From Sulfobacillus benefaciens (GTDB lineage: Bacteria > Bacillota > Sulfobacillia > Sulfobacillales > Sulfobacillaceae), in assembly GCA_003023695.1 (NCBI GenBank), contig PXYW01000033.1, positions 75,966 to 118,252 of the forward strand: 42,287 bases of DNA, written 5' to 3'. The position numbers and the translations under genes were made by a program. Positions 24,678-34,300 of this stretch are shown here, in pieces. The notes beneath the pieces are model-generated. The model was not told the DNA's origin. It did not search any database and saw only the letters and a list, made by a program, of their open reading frames with translations. Positions within the stretch are counted from its first letter, which is position 1. Every line of letters starts with the position of its first letter.

Positions 24678-27029
24678 ATGGCTATGGAGGCCACGGAAAC
24701 CAGACCTTTGGGCAAGTCCATCAAACGCAAAGAAGATCCTCGTTTGGTCAGAGGACAAGGCCGTTATCTCGATGACATTATGTTGCCTGGGATGCTCTAT
24801 ATGGCATTAGCGCGCAGCCCTTATGCCCACGCTCGGATCAAGGGAATACGGTTGGACCAGGCGTACCAAGTGCTCGGTGTCAAAGCCATTCTCACGGGCG
24901 CAGATTTAGAGAAAATGAATTTGTCATGGATGCCGACTTTGGCAGGTGACCGGCAAATGGTGTTAGCCACTGGCAAGGTCTTATTTCAGTATCAAGAGGT
25001 GGCGGCAGTCGTTGCTGAAACCAGAGCGGCAGCCGAAGATGCGGTGCAACTTATCGAGGTGGATTACGAACCCCTAACGCCGGTGGTTGACCCCTTTGTG
25101 GCACTTAAGGCGGGCGCGCCATTGTTACGGGAAGACCGTGCCCAAAAAGACAACCATATTTTCCATTGGGAAGTTGGGGATCGCAAAGCCACCGATGATG
25201 CATTAGCATCATCGCCAGTGGTGGTCAAAGAATTTATTCGTATGCCTCGGGTTCATCCAGCACCAGTGGAACCCTGCGGTTGTATTGCCGACTACCAAAA
25301 ATCGACGGGCAAATTGACCTGGTATGTCACTTCGCAAGCGCCTCATGCTCATCGCACAGTGTTGGCCTTAGTCTCAGGGTTGCCAGAACACATGATTCAC
25401 GTGATTTCTCCTGATATTGGCGGAGGTTTTGGGAACAAGGTGCCAGTGTATCCGGGGTATGTATGTTCTGTAGTGATGTCTTTACAGTTGGGTCGGCCCG
25501 TTAAGTGGGTGGAAACAAGAACGGAGAACATTGCGACGACAAATTTTGCCCGCGACTATCACATGACCGCAGAAATTGGAGCGACGCCAGACGGCGTAGT
25601 GATGGCGTTGAAGGTTGCAACCATAGCCGACCATGGCGCATTTGACGCCGCGGCCGATCCCTCGAAGTTTCCCGCTGGATTGTTCAGCATAGTAACTGGG
25701 TCTTACGATTTTCCGGTCGCATTTGCTGAAGTAGACGGGGTCTATACTAATAAGGCGCCGGGCGGGGTGGCTTATCGTTGCTCCTTTAGAGTGACGGAAG
25801 CGTCGTATTTGATTGAAAGGGTAATAAATACCCTGGCCTTAAGGTTAAATCTCGATCCTGCCGAGATTCGGCGCCGCAACTTTATTCGTCCTGAACAGTT
25901 TCCTTACCAGTCTCCTTTGGGGTGGACTTATGACAGCGGAAATTATCGAGCAACCTTAAACGAGGCATTGAACTTATTAGATTATGAACAAATGCGGAAA
26001 CAGCAAGCGGAGCGACGAGCACATGGCGAATTAGTTGGAATTGGCCTCTCAACGTTTACTGAAATTGTCGGTGCCGGACCCAGTAATACATTTGATATCT
26101 TAGGAATCAAAATGTTTGACAGCTGCGAAATTCGCATCCATCCCACCGGAAAAGCGATTGCGCGTTTGGGGACCCGCCATCAAGGGCAAGGGCATGAAAC
26201 TACATTTGCCCAGGTTATTGCTGATGAACTGGGACTAACAACCGCCGATGTGTTGATTGAAGAGGGGGATACAGACACCGCGCCTTATGGCTTAGGTACT
26301 TATGCCAGTCGTAGTACGCCTACCGCCGGCGGTGCCGCTGCCTTAGCTGCACGACGTATCAGACAAAAAGCCACTCAAATCGCGGCTCACTTGTTAGAAG
26401 TCGCTCCTGAAGATGTGGAGTGGAATGGAGAAAAATTCGCTGCTAAAGGCTTACAATCACGCGCGGTGGGAATGAGTGAAGTGGCGCTTGCTGCCTACAC
26501 CAATTTACCCGAAGGAATGGAACCTGGATTAGAGGCCACGTACTATTACGATCCACCTAATCTGACGTTCCCTAATGGCGCGTATGTCGCAATGGTATCC
26601 ATTGACCGGGGCACCGGAGAAGTCAAAGTCGAGCGTTTTATTGCCGTGGACGATTGTGGTACTGTGATCAATCCTATGGTGGTGGATGGCCAGGTCCATG
26701 GGGGGTTGACAGAGGGTTTTGGAATAGCCTTCATGCAGGAAATTGCGTATGACGAAGACGGCAACAATCTCGCGCCGAATTTTATGGAATACTTAGTGCC
26801 TACCGCTGTTGAGGCCCCCCATTGGGAAACGGGACGTACCGTGACCCCGTCGCCTCACCATCCGATTGGAGCTAAAGGGGTAGGGGAATCCCCCAATGTC
26901 GGATCGCCTGCAGCATTTGTAAACGCAGTGGTAGATGCTCTGTCGCCTTATGGAGTCACAAATGTGGAGATTCCTCTGTTCCCTTGGAAAGTTTGGAATG
27001 TTCTGAAGGAACACGGTCTTACTGAGTAA
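24678..27029 (+). CDS. coxL: Form I aerobic CO dehydrogenase large subunit
   Basis: This 783-residue catalytic subunit oxidises CO with water to CO2 at a Mo-Cu site. The diagnostic form I active-site loop AYRCSFR occupies residues 365-371, with the copper-ligating cysteine at 368. DIGGGFGNKVPVY, QGQGHETTF, GTYASRSTPTAGG and the C-terminal GAKGVGES (glutamate 737) complete the family set. This distinguishes it from form II proteins (AYxGAGR) and from the hydroxylase subunit at 611. GGAGGTG precedes the ATG. CO use as a supplementary energy source is therefore well supported. Confidence 0.95.
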   Translation: MAMEATETRPLGKSIKRKEDPRLVRGQGRYLDDIMLPGMLYMALARSPYAHARIKGIRLDQAYQVLGVKAILTGADLEKMNLSWMPTLAGDRQMVLATGKVLFQYQEVAAVVAETRAAAEDAVQLIEVDYEPLTPVVDPFVALKAGAPLLREDRAQKDNHIFHWEVGDRKATDDALASSPVVVKEFIRMPRVHPAPVEPCGCIADYQKSTGKLTWYVTSQAPHAHRTVLALVSGLPEHMIHVISPDIGGGFGNKVPVYPGYVCSVVMSLQLGRPVKWVETRTENIATTNFARDYHMTAEIGATPDGVVMALKVATIADHGAFDAAADPSKFPAGLFSIVTGSYDFPVAFAEVDGVYTNKAPGGVAYRCSFRVTEASYLIERVINTLALRLNLDPAEIRRRNFIRPEQFPYQSPLGWTYDSGNYRATLNEALNLLDYEQMRKQQAERRAHGELVGIGLSTFTEIVGAGPSNTFDILGIKMFDSCEIRIHPTGKAIARLGTRHQGQGHETTFAQVIADELGLTTADVLIEEGDTDTAPYGLGTYASRSTPTAGGAAALAARRIRQKATQIAAHLLEVAPEDVEWNGEKFAAKGLQSRAVGMSEVALAAYTNLPEGMEPGLEATYYYDPPNLTFPNGAYVAMVSIDRGTGEVKVERFIAVDDCGTVINPMVVDGQVHGGLTEGFGIAFMQEIAYDEDGNNLAPNFMEYLVPTAVEAPHWETGRTVTPSPHHPIGAKGVGESPNVGSPAAFVNAVVDALSPYGVTNVEIPLFPWKVWNVLKEHGLTE

Positions 27030-27042
27030 CAGGAGGCAACCG

Positions 27043-28008
27043 ATGGACAGCGTATTAGCAGAGGCAGCGAGGCTTGAATCGCAGGGCACCCCCTATTGCA
27101 TGGCGACCGTGGTTCGTACTGTCCGTCCGACTTCCGCCATTGTGGGCGCGCGTGCTGTAGTTAAGACGAATCATGAGGTATCAGGGTATGTTGGAGGCGA
27201 ATGTACCCGCAACATCATGCTGGAAGTTGCAGACTTGGCCTTCGCCGACGGTCAGTCACGGCTTCTAATTTTGTCGCCGAACCCGCAAGATCCTACCGTC
27301 ACGGATGGACAAGTCATCGTTAAAGCGATGACTTGTCATTCCGGTGGCACCGTGGAATTGTTTATTGAACCGCATTTGGGGGACCCGCGTTTAATTGTGG
27401 TAGGGAACTCTCCGATAGCGCGTGCGTTGATGGCGGCTGCGCAAACTTTGCCGTTTGCCATTACCCAAGTCGTTCTGGACGAGCAACGCCTGGATTTGGA
27501 GCTGTTGGGAAACGAATTGCGACAAGCCGTGTTGCCCGGATCTTACGTTGTGGTGGCGACAATGGGCCAATATGATGACTCGGCGATTGATGCCTTGAGA
27601 GGGATTCCTCTAAGTTACTTGGGTATCGTAGCTAGTCCGCGCCGTGGAAAACTTCTCAAGGAACGCTGGGCTAACCCACAAGACAACATGGGACTCGATG
27701 CACCGGCCGGGTTAAATTTGGGAGGTCAACATCCAGGGGAAATCGCGATTAGTATTTTAGCCCAGGTGGTGGGATTGAGGCGAAAACGGCATGATGGGAG
27801 AGAGCCTTCGGTGTTGCTTCAGAAACTTCGTCAAGCATATGTGGAAGACCCCGTGTGTCATATGCAGGTCAATTTGGACACAACCCTGTATAAGGGCGAG
27901 TGGAATGGCAGAATATGGGGATTTTGTTGCCTGCCGTGTCAGGAGTCTTTTTTTAACCATCCCGAACAATTTACTAGCGATTTGAATCAGGGAAAGGAGC
28001 TGTCATGA
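27043..28008 (+). CDS. XdhC/CoxI-family maturation protein fused to a C-terminal YHS domain
   Basis: This 321-residue protein joins two parts. Residues 1-250 are XdhC-like: the N-terminal VSGYVGGECTRNIM segment with its conserved cysteine and a Rossmann region, LIVVGNSPIARALM through YLGIVASPRR and HPGEIAISILAQVVG. XdhC-type proteins insert or sulfurate the molybdenum cofactor. Residues 269-313 form a YHS metal-binding domain (DPVCHMQV, then FCCLPCQESFFNHPEQF) with Cys272, 295, 296 and 299. AGGAGG lies six bases before the ATG. A YHS unit in a maturation factor for a Mo-Cu enzyme may handle copper; this is inference. Confidence 0.85.
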   Translation: MDSVLAEAARLESQGTPYCMATVVRTVRPTSAIVGARAVVKTNHEVSGYVGGECTRNIMLEVADLAFADGQSRLLILSPNPQDPTVTDGQVIVKAMTCHSGGTVELFIEPHLGDPRLIVVGNSPIARALMAAAQTLPFAITQVVLDEQRLDLELLGNELRQAVLPGSYVVVATMGQYDDSAIDALRGIPLSYLGIVASPRRGKLLKERWANPQDNMGLDAPAGLNLGGQHPGEIAISILAQVVGLRRKRHDGREPSVLLQKLRQAYVEDPVCHMQVNLDTTLYKGEWNGRIWGFCCLPCQESFFNHPEQFTSDLNQGKELS

Positions 28009-28466
28009 AGTCTTATCACGGAGAATTCCAATTAGTGGCACCGCTGGAGACAGTGTGGAAATTTGTTACCGATCCTAACCGAATTGGGTGCTCTATGCCC
28101 GACGTGGTGGCTTACACAGTTCAGGATCCCTGTCATCTGACGGCTAAAGTGCGAGCCGGGGTTGGTCCAGTTCGGGCCGTGTTAGATATGGCGATAGAAC
28201 TAAGTGGGGACTTAGCCCAGCGTAGCGCCGAAATGACGGTACAAGGCTCAGGAATGGGCAATGGCGTGCAAATGCAAACCACGATGTCATTAACAACTCA
28301 TCATGGTCCGGAACCGGAGACCACTCTTCATTGGCAGGCGAACGTCACCGTGAGCGGGGCTCTAGCGGCACTGGGCTCCCGGGTACTTGACAACCAGGTG
28401 AAGAAAATCACGGAAAAAGTATTTGACAACATCCGGCAGGGTATTGCGGAAGGTGTCACGATATAA
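28005..28466 (+). CDS. coxG: CoxG-family SRPBCC protein
   Basis: This 153-residue SRPBCC (START-like) protein of the CO dehydrogenase subunit G family shows the opening GEFQLVAPLETVWKFVTDPNRIGCSMPDV and the helix near the end typical of the group. In Oligotropha, CoxG is reported to anchor the enzyme to the cytoplasmic membrane. Many CoxG proteins have a C-terminal extension; this short form lacks one. Its ATG overlaps the preceding stop (ATGA). Confidence 0.88.
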   Translation: MKSYHGEFQLVAPLETVWKFVTDPNRIGCSMPDVVAYTVQDPCHLTAKVRAGVGPVRAVLDMAIELSGDLAQRSAEMTVQGSGMGNGVQMQTTMSLTTHHGPEPETTLHWQANVTVSGALAALGSRVLDNQVKKITEKVFDNIRQGIAEGVTI

Positions 28467-28479
28467 GGAGGATCTTTCG

Positions 28480-29343
28480 ATGACTGAAGCCGTCGAACAG
28501 TGGTTGGATCGGCTGAAAAATTGTGGTTACATAGCCGACACTAATGTTGCGGCGGCAGTACATTTGTCCAACCACTTGAACCGTCCCTTGTTGGTAGAGG
28601 GTCCCGCTGGCGTTGGCAAGACGTCTTTAGCCAAGGCGCTGGCTAAAGTTACGGGAAGAGATTTGGTTCGGCTGCAGTGCTACCAAGGACTGGATGCCAC
28701 GCATGCTCTTTATGATTGGGACTATCCCAAACAGTTGCTAACTCTTCGTGCGACCAATGAATCTGGTGCAGTTAACGTCGATTCCCTGTATACTTGGAAC
28801 TATCTTATTGAGCGCCCGCTACTTCAGAGCTTACGCATGTCCAGAGCCCCGGTTCTACTCATCGATGAAGTGGAGCGTGCGGATGAAGATTTTGAAGCAC
28901 TGCTATTGGAATTGTTAGGGGAGTTTCAAATTACTATTCCCGAGTTAGGAACGATTCGGGCACACGAACCTCCATTGGTAATCTTGACCTCGAATCGCAC
29001 TCGCGAACTATCTGACGCACTGAGGCGTCGCTGTCTTTACTTATGGTTGGACTATCCTGATCCAATCCGGGAGATGTTGATCGTTGAAACAGCGGTGCCG
29101 AATTTGAACCAAAATCTTTCAGCACAAATCGTGGCTGCAGTTAAGAAAATTCGCGATTGGAACTTGCTTAAACCGCCCGGTGTGGCAGAATCTATTGACT
29201 GGGCGCAATCTTTGTTGCTTTTTAAGGATGCTGGCATGACGGAAGACATGTTGCGGTGGAGCCTCGGGGCAATCGTAAAGACCCAGGAAGACTGGAGTAT
29301 TATTGACAGTCATGGACTAAGAACATTATGGCTGATCAGTTAG
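28480..29343 (+). CDS. coxD: CoxD-type MoxR AAA+ ATPase
   Basis: This 287-residue AAA+ ATPase needed to build the Mo-Cu active site has Walker A GPAGVGKT at 41-48, Walker B LLIDEVERAD, and sensor 1 in VILTSNRTREL with the arginine-finger region DALRRRCLYLWL. In Oligotropha, CoxD works with CoxE and CoxF to sulfurate molybdenum and insert copper. ATG 28480 has AAGGAGG upstream. The frame from 28423 would start within coxG and is rejected. The 3' end overlaps coxE by 16 bases, so the two chaperone genes are coupled. Confidence 0.9.
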   Translation: MTEAVEQWLDRLKNCGYIADTNVAAAVHLSNHLNRPLLVEGPAGVGKTSLAKALAKVTGRDLVRLQCYQGLDATHALYDWDYPKQLLTLRATNESGAVNVDSLYTWNYLIERPLLQSLRMSRAPVLLIDEVERADEDFEALLLELLGEFQITIPELGTIRAHEPPLVILTSNRTRELSDALRRRCLYLWLDYPDPIREMLIVETAVPNLNQNLSAQIVAAVKKIRDWNLLKPPGVAESIDWAQSLLLFKDAGMTEDMLRWSLGAIVKTQEDWSIIDSHGLRTLWLIS

Positions 29344-30461
29344 TAATTTCGCGGTGGATCCAAGCGAATCGCCGTGACGTCGTGAACTTTAGCCGCTTTT
29401 TGCGTACTCATGGATTTTTCGTCGCGGTCGCTGACACCATTCAAGCGACGGCGATAATGGCGGAACAAAGTGTAGCCAACTCGGTGACCACGATGATACT
29501 GTGGCGTGTCATTTACGCCAAAACCCCCATCCAGTGGCAACAGTTCGAACACCTATTTAACCGATATTTTGGATTAGGTGCGCGTTTTCAAAATGTTGAG
29601 GCGTCGGCTCGCGAACCTGACGCTACAGTGGCAGGACAACAGTCTCAACCCCAACGCACTTTTTCTGTGGAGGTTTTAGCACGAAAACCTCTTTTAGGGT
29701 ATAACCCGGATTGGGGTGCCCATTACCCCCTTCATCCAGATTCCAGCATAAATTATGGTCGTATGCGTCAAACTACACGGGTGATGCTACAACGGTGGGC
29801 GCAGTCCTGGGGATTTTATCGGGCGTCTGGTTTCGGATCCGATCCAGACTGGCGGAAAATCATGGTCAATAGTCTTCGCCGAGGGGGAGAAATGGTAAAT
29901 TGGGCCACCTGGGGCCCTAAACCCTCGTTGCCCAGGCTAGTCATCCTAGTGGACGTGTCCGGATCCATGCGCCAATACGCACCGTTTTATTTAAGTCTTG
30001 CTTGGCAGTTTGTGCGATCTGGCGCACGGGTGGAAGTCTTTGCTGCATCAAACAATATCATAAGAATAACCTCACGACTGCGCCAAACCGGACCTCTGGG
30101 ACCAGACGTCATTGGTCCTCAAGAAATTGGCGGAGGAACTCGTCTAGGGTGGGCATTTTGTCAAATGTGGGAACAGTATCGCCGATACTTGACAAGGCAC
30201 ACCATATTTTTGGTTGCATCGGATGGGTTCGATACCGGAGAACCTGGGCGAATATCACAGTACTTTCCTTTGATATCTCGTGCGGTGCGTATGGTCTATT
30301 GGTTTAACCCGTTATTGTTGGAGCCAGGCTACTCCCCGCAATCATCGGCATTAATCACTTGCCTGCCTTGGTGTCATTTCCACGTCGGAATCCGTGATGA
30401 AGCATCTTGGGAAAAATTTTCCCGTGACTTTGCTAATCAGCTGTTTTTAAAAAACCCCTGA
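29328..30461 (+). CDS. coxE: CoxE-type VWA-domain protein
   Basis: This 377-residue partner of the CoxD ATPase has a C-terminal von Willebrand A domain with an intact MIDAS, DVSGS at 209-213 (LVILVDVSGSMRQYAP). The later threonine and aspartate are in GGGTRLG and ASDGFDTGEPG. The N-terminal half is the charged helical region typical of CoxE. It closes the cox operon. No terminator hairpin was seen directly after it. The complete set M-S-L-XdhC-G-D-E implies a self-sufficient CO oxidation module. Confidence 0.9.
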   Translation: MADQLVISRWIQANRRDVVNFSRFLRTHGFFVAVADTIQATAIMAEQSVANSVTTMILWRVIYAKTPIQWQQFEHLFNRYFGLGARFQNVEASAREPDATVAGQQSQPQRTFSVEVLARKPLLGYNPDWGAHYPLHPDSSINYGRMRQTTRVMLQRWAQSWGFYRASGFGSDPDWRKIMVNSLRRGGEMVNWATWGPKPSLPRLVILVDVSGSMRQYAPFYLSLAWQFVRSGARVEVFAASNNIIRITSRLRQTGPLGPDVIGPQEIGGGTRLGWAFCQMWEQYRRYLTRHTIFLVASDGFDTGEPGRISQYFPLISRAVRMVYWFNPLLLEPGYSPQSSALITCLPWCHFHVGIRDEASWEKFSRDFANQLFLKNP

Positions 30462-30481
30462 TCGTCCGCAGGTCTCGCTTT

Positions 30482-31430
30482 TTATTTACGCCGATGCTTG
30501 GAGATGTCTCTCTTCATCTGAGGATTTGTCCTTAGTTTTCGTCTTCTGCGTCGTCCAAAGAGTAAAAGATACAACGTAACAGCAAGGGCGAACAGGTCCA
30601 GCGCATGAATGCGTATCCATGCCCCAACTTCCAAAAGTAATGTCTCGATCCCATTCTCGGACGGATTCCATCCCGTTTTCGGATTTCCGGCACCTTCTGC
30701 AACCGCCTGGGTCCAGGTGTAAATATACTGCGGCGGTTGATTTTCGGCTGTCACGATCATGGCGTCTGAGGCTTGACTTTCTGTGGCCGGGAACAGGCTA
30801 GCCGCTGTATCAGCCGGGGTTTGAGCAGCTCCGATACCAGGCCCCTGGCATATTGGCCAATAACCGACGGGACCATTCGGCTAAAATGTTGTTTCGGTGG
30901 CCCCAGCACCCGGGAGCAGTGGGCGATTGACACGCCAAGTTTGGCGTGTCCGACACCCCATTAAACCCGTCATTATACATCCATTCGTAATCACTCGCCA
31001 ACGGACCCTCGCTTTCAGCCCAAATGGATGCCACGGGAGCAATTGCGAATGGCGACAAGACCGGATCCGTGTGTTGGGCTGCCCCAGTTTCGGCGATTTG
31101 ATCCAAGGACGCCGTCAGCCCCGGTATGGGCCTTTCACCACGTGCCGTCCGTTCAAGATTTGTGATGACAAATAATTGTTCAGCAGGGGTTAAGCTCTGC
31201 CAGTTGCGCGGCAAGTAAATAATGCCGAGCCCCTCTTGTTTATGGGCGTAATCGATGGCGTCCAGGGTAGTCACCAAGCACGCTTTTGACTGAATCCCGG
31301 CGTCCAAACAGGTCTGCGTAAAATTGGGAAATGGAGCCAAGTTTGCGCTTGGTGGCGGCGGTGCATAGTGCTCTAGGATTTGAGATGCTAACAACGCCAG
31401 GATCACTCGAACACCCTTTCTCTTCACCAT
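30482..31430 (-). pseudogene. Frameshifted CAP-domain, membrane-anchored protein
   Basis: Two adjacent frames read as one gene. The first (31430 to 30810) has a short hydrophobic lead and a CAP/SCP-like domain: LFVITNLERTARGERPIPGL, then WMYNDGFNGVSDTPN and CWGHRNNIL. It then runs into a stop after NPG. Shifting frame near 30840-30850 restores the rest: GPGIGAAQTPAD, QASDAMIVTAENQPP and YTWTQAVAEG. A C-terminal membrane helix follows (IHALDLFALAVTLYLLLF) with a basic tail, ending at 30482. The gene is thus broken by a one-base indel in a GGGGCC run, either real or a sequencing error. CAP proteins are secreted and of uncertain role in bacteria. It is convergent with coxE. Confidence 0.75.
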
Positions 31431-31603
31431 GCCAGGACTAGGTGATAAAGCTTTCGTTCAGCAACTGGCACTGCGCAGTGGAGCATGCTATGGGTTAACT
31501 ATAGAGGTTTCTCGGCCGACGAAAAAGCCCTATTTATCGTCTTGTGTCCTGCAGATCTGGTTGTTCCGGCGTTTTGGGGACCCTGATGCCGGTGCTGCGA
31601 CAG

Positions 31604-31632
31604 AGAGAATCCGGCCAATGGCCGGATTCTCT
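31604..31632 (-). terminator. Perfect 13-bp hairpin after the aminotransferase
   Basis: AGAGAATCCGGCC pairs with GGCCGGATTCTCT around a 3-base loop, 22 bases beyond the aminotransferase stop on its transcript. The T-tract is weak. Confidence 0.7.
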
Positions 31633-31654
31633 GGGGGTTTCCGATAGAGGTTTG

Positions 31655-32998
31655 TCATCTTCCAGCTTTGGAATAAGTATGGCTAGACTCCGTTGCGTAT
31701 GCCAGTGATTGATCCAAGATGTCAAGCCCTCGCTGTAATTCGTCGCTGCGAATAACGATGGGCATTAACGTACGAATCACATGGCTTTCCATACCAGCCC
31801 GCATCAAGATGAGGCCGTGCTCGAGCGCATATTGGGCTACCATTGACGCTGCCTTCATAGACGGGGTTTTGGACTCCGATGACTCCACTAATTCTAACGC
31901 GGCCATCGGTCCTATCCCACGAGCCTCTCCGACGATATCATACTTTTGCTGAAAGTTGCGAAACCGCTCTTGAACGGCTTCCCCAACTTCCACTGCATGG
32001 GCTAAAATCCCTGGATCTTGCTCGAATGCTTTGACGACCGCCAGGGCCGCCGACAATGCGACTGGGTTTCCGCCGTACGTTCCTCCGAGGCCGCCCACTT
32101 GGGGGGAATCCATGATCTCGGCCCGTCCAATGACGGCGGACAATGGCATCCCTGCCGCCAATGACTTAGCGACCGTCATCAGATCAGGCACTAGGCCGGT
32201 ATGTTCTGAGGCAAACAATTTGCCAGTTCGTCCAAAACCCGTTTGGATTTCATCCGCAATTAATAAAATGCCATGTTCTGCGGTGATTTCTCTCAGCCGT
32301 GGCAAGAACTCTGGAGGAGGCACAATAAAACCTCCTTCTCCCGTCACCGGTTCCACAATAACTGCCGCCACCTGGTCTGCAGGAATTTCTGTGCGAAAAA
32401 GTTCTAAAAGGCGCTCGGCAGCGATCCGGCCATAGTGAGGGAGATTGCCTTCTGGGTCTCGATAGGGGTATGGGTAGGGAATATGATAGATTTCCGGAGC
32501 CATGGGGCCGAACCCTGCGCGATACGGTTTAGCCTTGCCGGTCAATGTCATGGTCAGCAAGGTGCGTCCATGAAATCCGTAAGTGAATGCGACGACGGCC
32601 TGTCTTTTAGTATACGCGCGGGCAATTTTAACCGCGTTTTCCACAGCCTCGGCGCCGGAATTAATAAACAATACTTTTTTATCAAAGGTCCCCGGAGTCA
32701 AAGCTACCAAATGTTCGGCAAGCTCGATATAAGGCTCATATGCCATAACATTGACCGAGGTGTGCAAATACTTGGTCAACTGTTGTTGGATAGCATCGAT
32801 TACAAACGCGGGACGATGGCCAAGGTTTTGTACCCCAATTCCACCAGCGAAGTCAATATAACTGTTTTGGTCTACATCCCATACGATGGCTCCTTCCGCC
32901 CTTTCCACAAAAATTGGCGTGGCGTGGCTTAGACCCTTAGGGATTACTGCATTACGGCGCGACATCAATTGGTTGGACCGTGGCCCTGGTATAGTCAT
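31655..32998 (-). CDS. gabT: Class III aminotransferase, 4-aminobutyrate type
   Basis: This 447-residue PLP enzyme of the GABA transaminase group transfers the omega-amino group of 4-aminobutyrate or a relative to 2-oxoglutarate. Visible are FINSGAEAVENAVKIAR, FTYGFHGRTLLTMTLTGK, LLIADEIQTGFGRTG and the PLP lysine in LMTVAKSLAAGMPLSAV. The start at 32998 has GAAGGAGG six bases upstream; the longer frame to 33031 would cover that site. No succinate-semialdehyde dehydrogenase adjoins it, so the physiological substrate (GABA, 5-aminovalerate or another omega-amino acid) is open. Confidence 0.88.
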   Translation of the reverse strand: MTIPGPRSNQLMSRRNAVIPKGLSHATPIFVERAEGAIVWDVDQNSYIDFAGGIGVQNLGHRPAFVIDAIQQQLTKYLHTSVNVMAYEPYIELAEHLVALTPGTFDKKVLFINSGAEAVENAVKIARAYTKRQAVVAFTYGFHGRTLLTMTLTGKAKPYRAGFGPMAPEIYHIPYPYPYRDPEGNLPHYGRIAAERLLELFRTEIPADQVAAVIVEPVTGEGGFIVPPPEFLPRLREITAEHGILLIADEIQTGFGRTGKLFASEHTGLVPDLMTVAKSLAAGMPLSAVIGRAEIMDSPQVGGLGGTYGGNPVALSAALAVVKAFEQDPGILAHAVEVGEAVQERFRNFQQKYDIVGEARGIGPMAALELVESSESKTPSMKAASMVAQYALEHGLILMRAGMESHVIRTLMPIVIRSDELQRGLDILDQSLAYATESSHTYSKAGR

Positions 32999-33759
32999 CG
33001 AATTCCTCCTTCTATGGCAATCTTTCTTCATTTAATAGCCTTATCCCATGAAGAACAAGTGACAAGGCGACCAATATGAACTATGGGAATTGTTCACTTT
33101 GACCAAAGAACATACTATAGTATCTGGAACTTTTACTAACACTTTAACCAACCTCCGGTACCTATTCGGGGCGATACGCTATGGTTCCTCGTTCGCTGGT
33201 ATCAATAAACACATACCGACGAGTGCTGAAACTTATAAAGTTATCGCCCAGGTCAGCAGGCATCCCAGATTCTATATGGCTCAAACCTTGGAATAATTGA
33301 AGAATTAGCGCAACACTCAGTAGCGGAGGCCGTCGTAAACTAGTACCTTTCTCGCGATTTCACTATCGATTCCTAAAAGTGTTGACTTGTCTGATCCTAC
33401 ATGCGTGTACATTCGGTCTATTGCGTCATTTAAACCATGGCAGGCTTAAGATGGTACCATTGAGATTGCCTGCTAATCTGTGCAAAGGCGCCCCTCTATT
33501 GCGTCATTTCGCTGTGGAACGTTGCAGAAATGCTAACGCATCGGCCAGATGTGAGGGCGGCGGTGAACTTGGGCCGAGCGTTGATGATGATGTGTGTAAG
33601 AGGTGACCCTATCACCTGGTCGTGGAGATGCGGCGGGGTAATCAAGCGCTTCATGATCCTCCCACGATCCAGTACAGTCAAGTTTTGGGGCGGACACCAA
33701 TAGGCCCAGGCACCTTGGAGTGCTGAAATCATCAAAATCTGTAGGGACTGAGACCATGA
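32999..33759. other. Long intergenic region without a supported gene
   Basis: About 760 bases separate the divergent aminotransferase and MaoC genes. Frames on both strands are short, lack ribosome sites and match nothing I recognise. The only clear structure is the 15-base direct repeat noted separately. A TTGACT element near 33381 could be a -35. Confidence 0.6.
33417..33509. repeat. 15-base direct repeat, two copies
   Basis: TCTATTGCGTCATTT occurs at 33417-33431 and again at 33495-33509, 78 bases apart. It may be regulatory or a relic of a duplicated target. Confidence 0.7.
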
Positions 33760-34236
33760 ATGGTGTCGGGGTTGCATGGGAAATGGGGGAAAGGCTTGAC
33801 GTATGACGAACTAACGGTAGGCACGGTCTACCACACCGAGTGGGCGGTTATGACCAAAGAAGAAATTATGGATTTCGCATCCCAGTATGACCCCCAATAC
33901 ATGCATCTTGACGAGGCCAAAGCAAATGCCAGCATTTTTGGCGGAATTATTGCCTCTGGGCTTCATACGTTCAGTATCGCGAGCCGATTATGGGTGCAAA
34001 CTCAAGTGATGGGAGAGGATATTGTTGGCGGATTGGGTATAGACAACCTCAGATTCACACACCCTGTCCGTCCGGGCGACGCCATTCGTGTGATCGTAAC
34101 CATTGCAAATAAACGCGTCCATCCTCGACAGCCCAACCAAGGAATTGTATCCTTCGGGATGACGGTGGTCAATCAAGAAGAGACCCCTGTATTGCAGGCG
34201 ACGTTAATCGGGTTGGTCAAACGGCAGCCCGACTAA
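33760..34236 (+). CDS. MaoC-like (R)-hydratase/dehydratase
   Basis: This 158-residue hot-dog-fold protein has FASQYDPQYMHLDEAKANASIFGGIIASGLHTF, which contains the aspartate and histidine pair of (R)-enoyl-CoA hydratases. LRFTHPVRPGDAIRV is the second family hallmark. It probably hydrates a trans-2-enoyl-CoA, but MaoC-like proteins vary in substrate. ATG 33760 is taken as the start, though the family core begins at LTYDELTVG and TTG 33796 is possible. It stands alone, 65 bases ahead of the stress protein. Confidence 0.85.
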   Translation: MVSGLHGKWGKGLTYDELTVGTVYHTEWAVMTKEEIMDFASQYDPQYMHLDEAKANASIFGGIIASGLHTFSIASRLWVQTQVMGEDIVGGLGIDNLRFTHPVRPGDAIRVIVTIANKRVHPRQPNQGIVSFGMTVVNQEETPVLQATLIGLVKRQPD

Positions 34237-34300
34237 GGCGCTGTCTCTCTTATGGTGTGCTCAAAAAGCAGCCCTCTATCATGGACAAGGAGGTACGGTG

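Noticed and set aside
33496-33777. Minus-strand frames considered as a transposase relic
   Set aside because: No DDE, HTH or terminal inverted repeat could be found.
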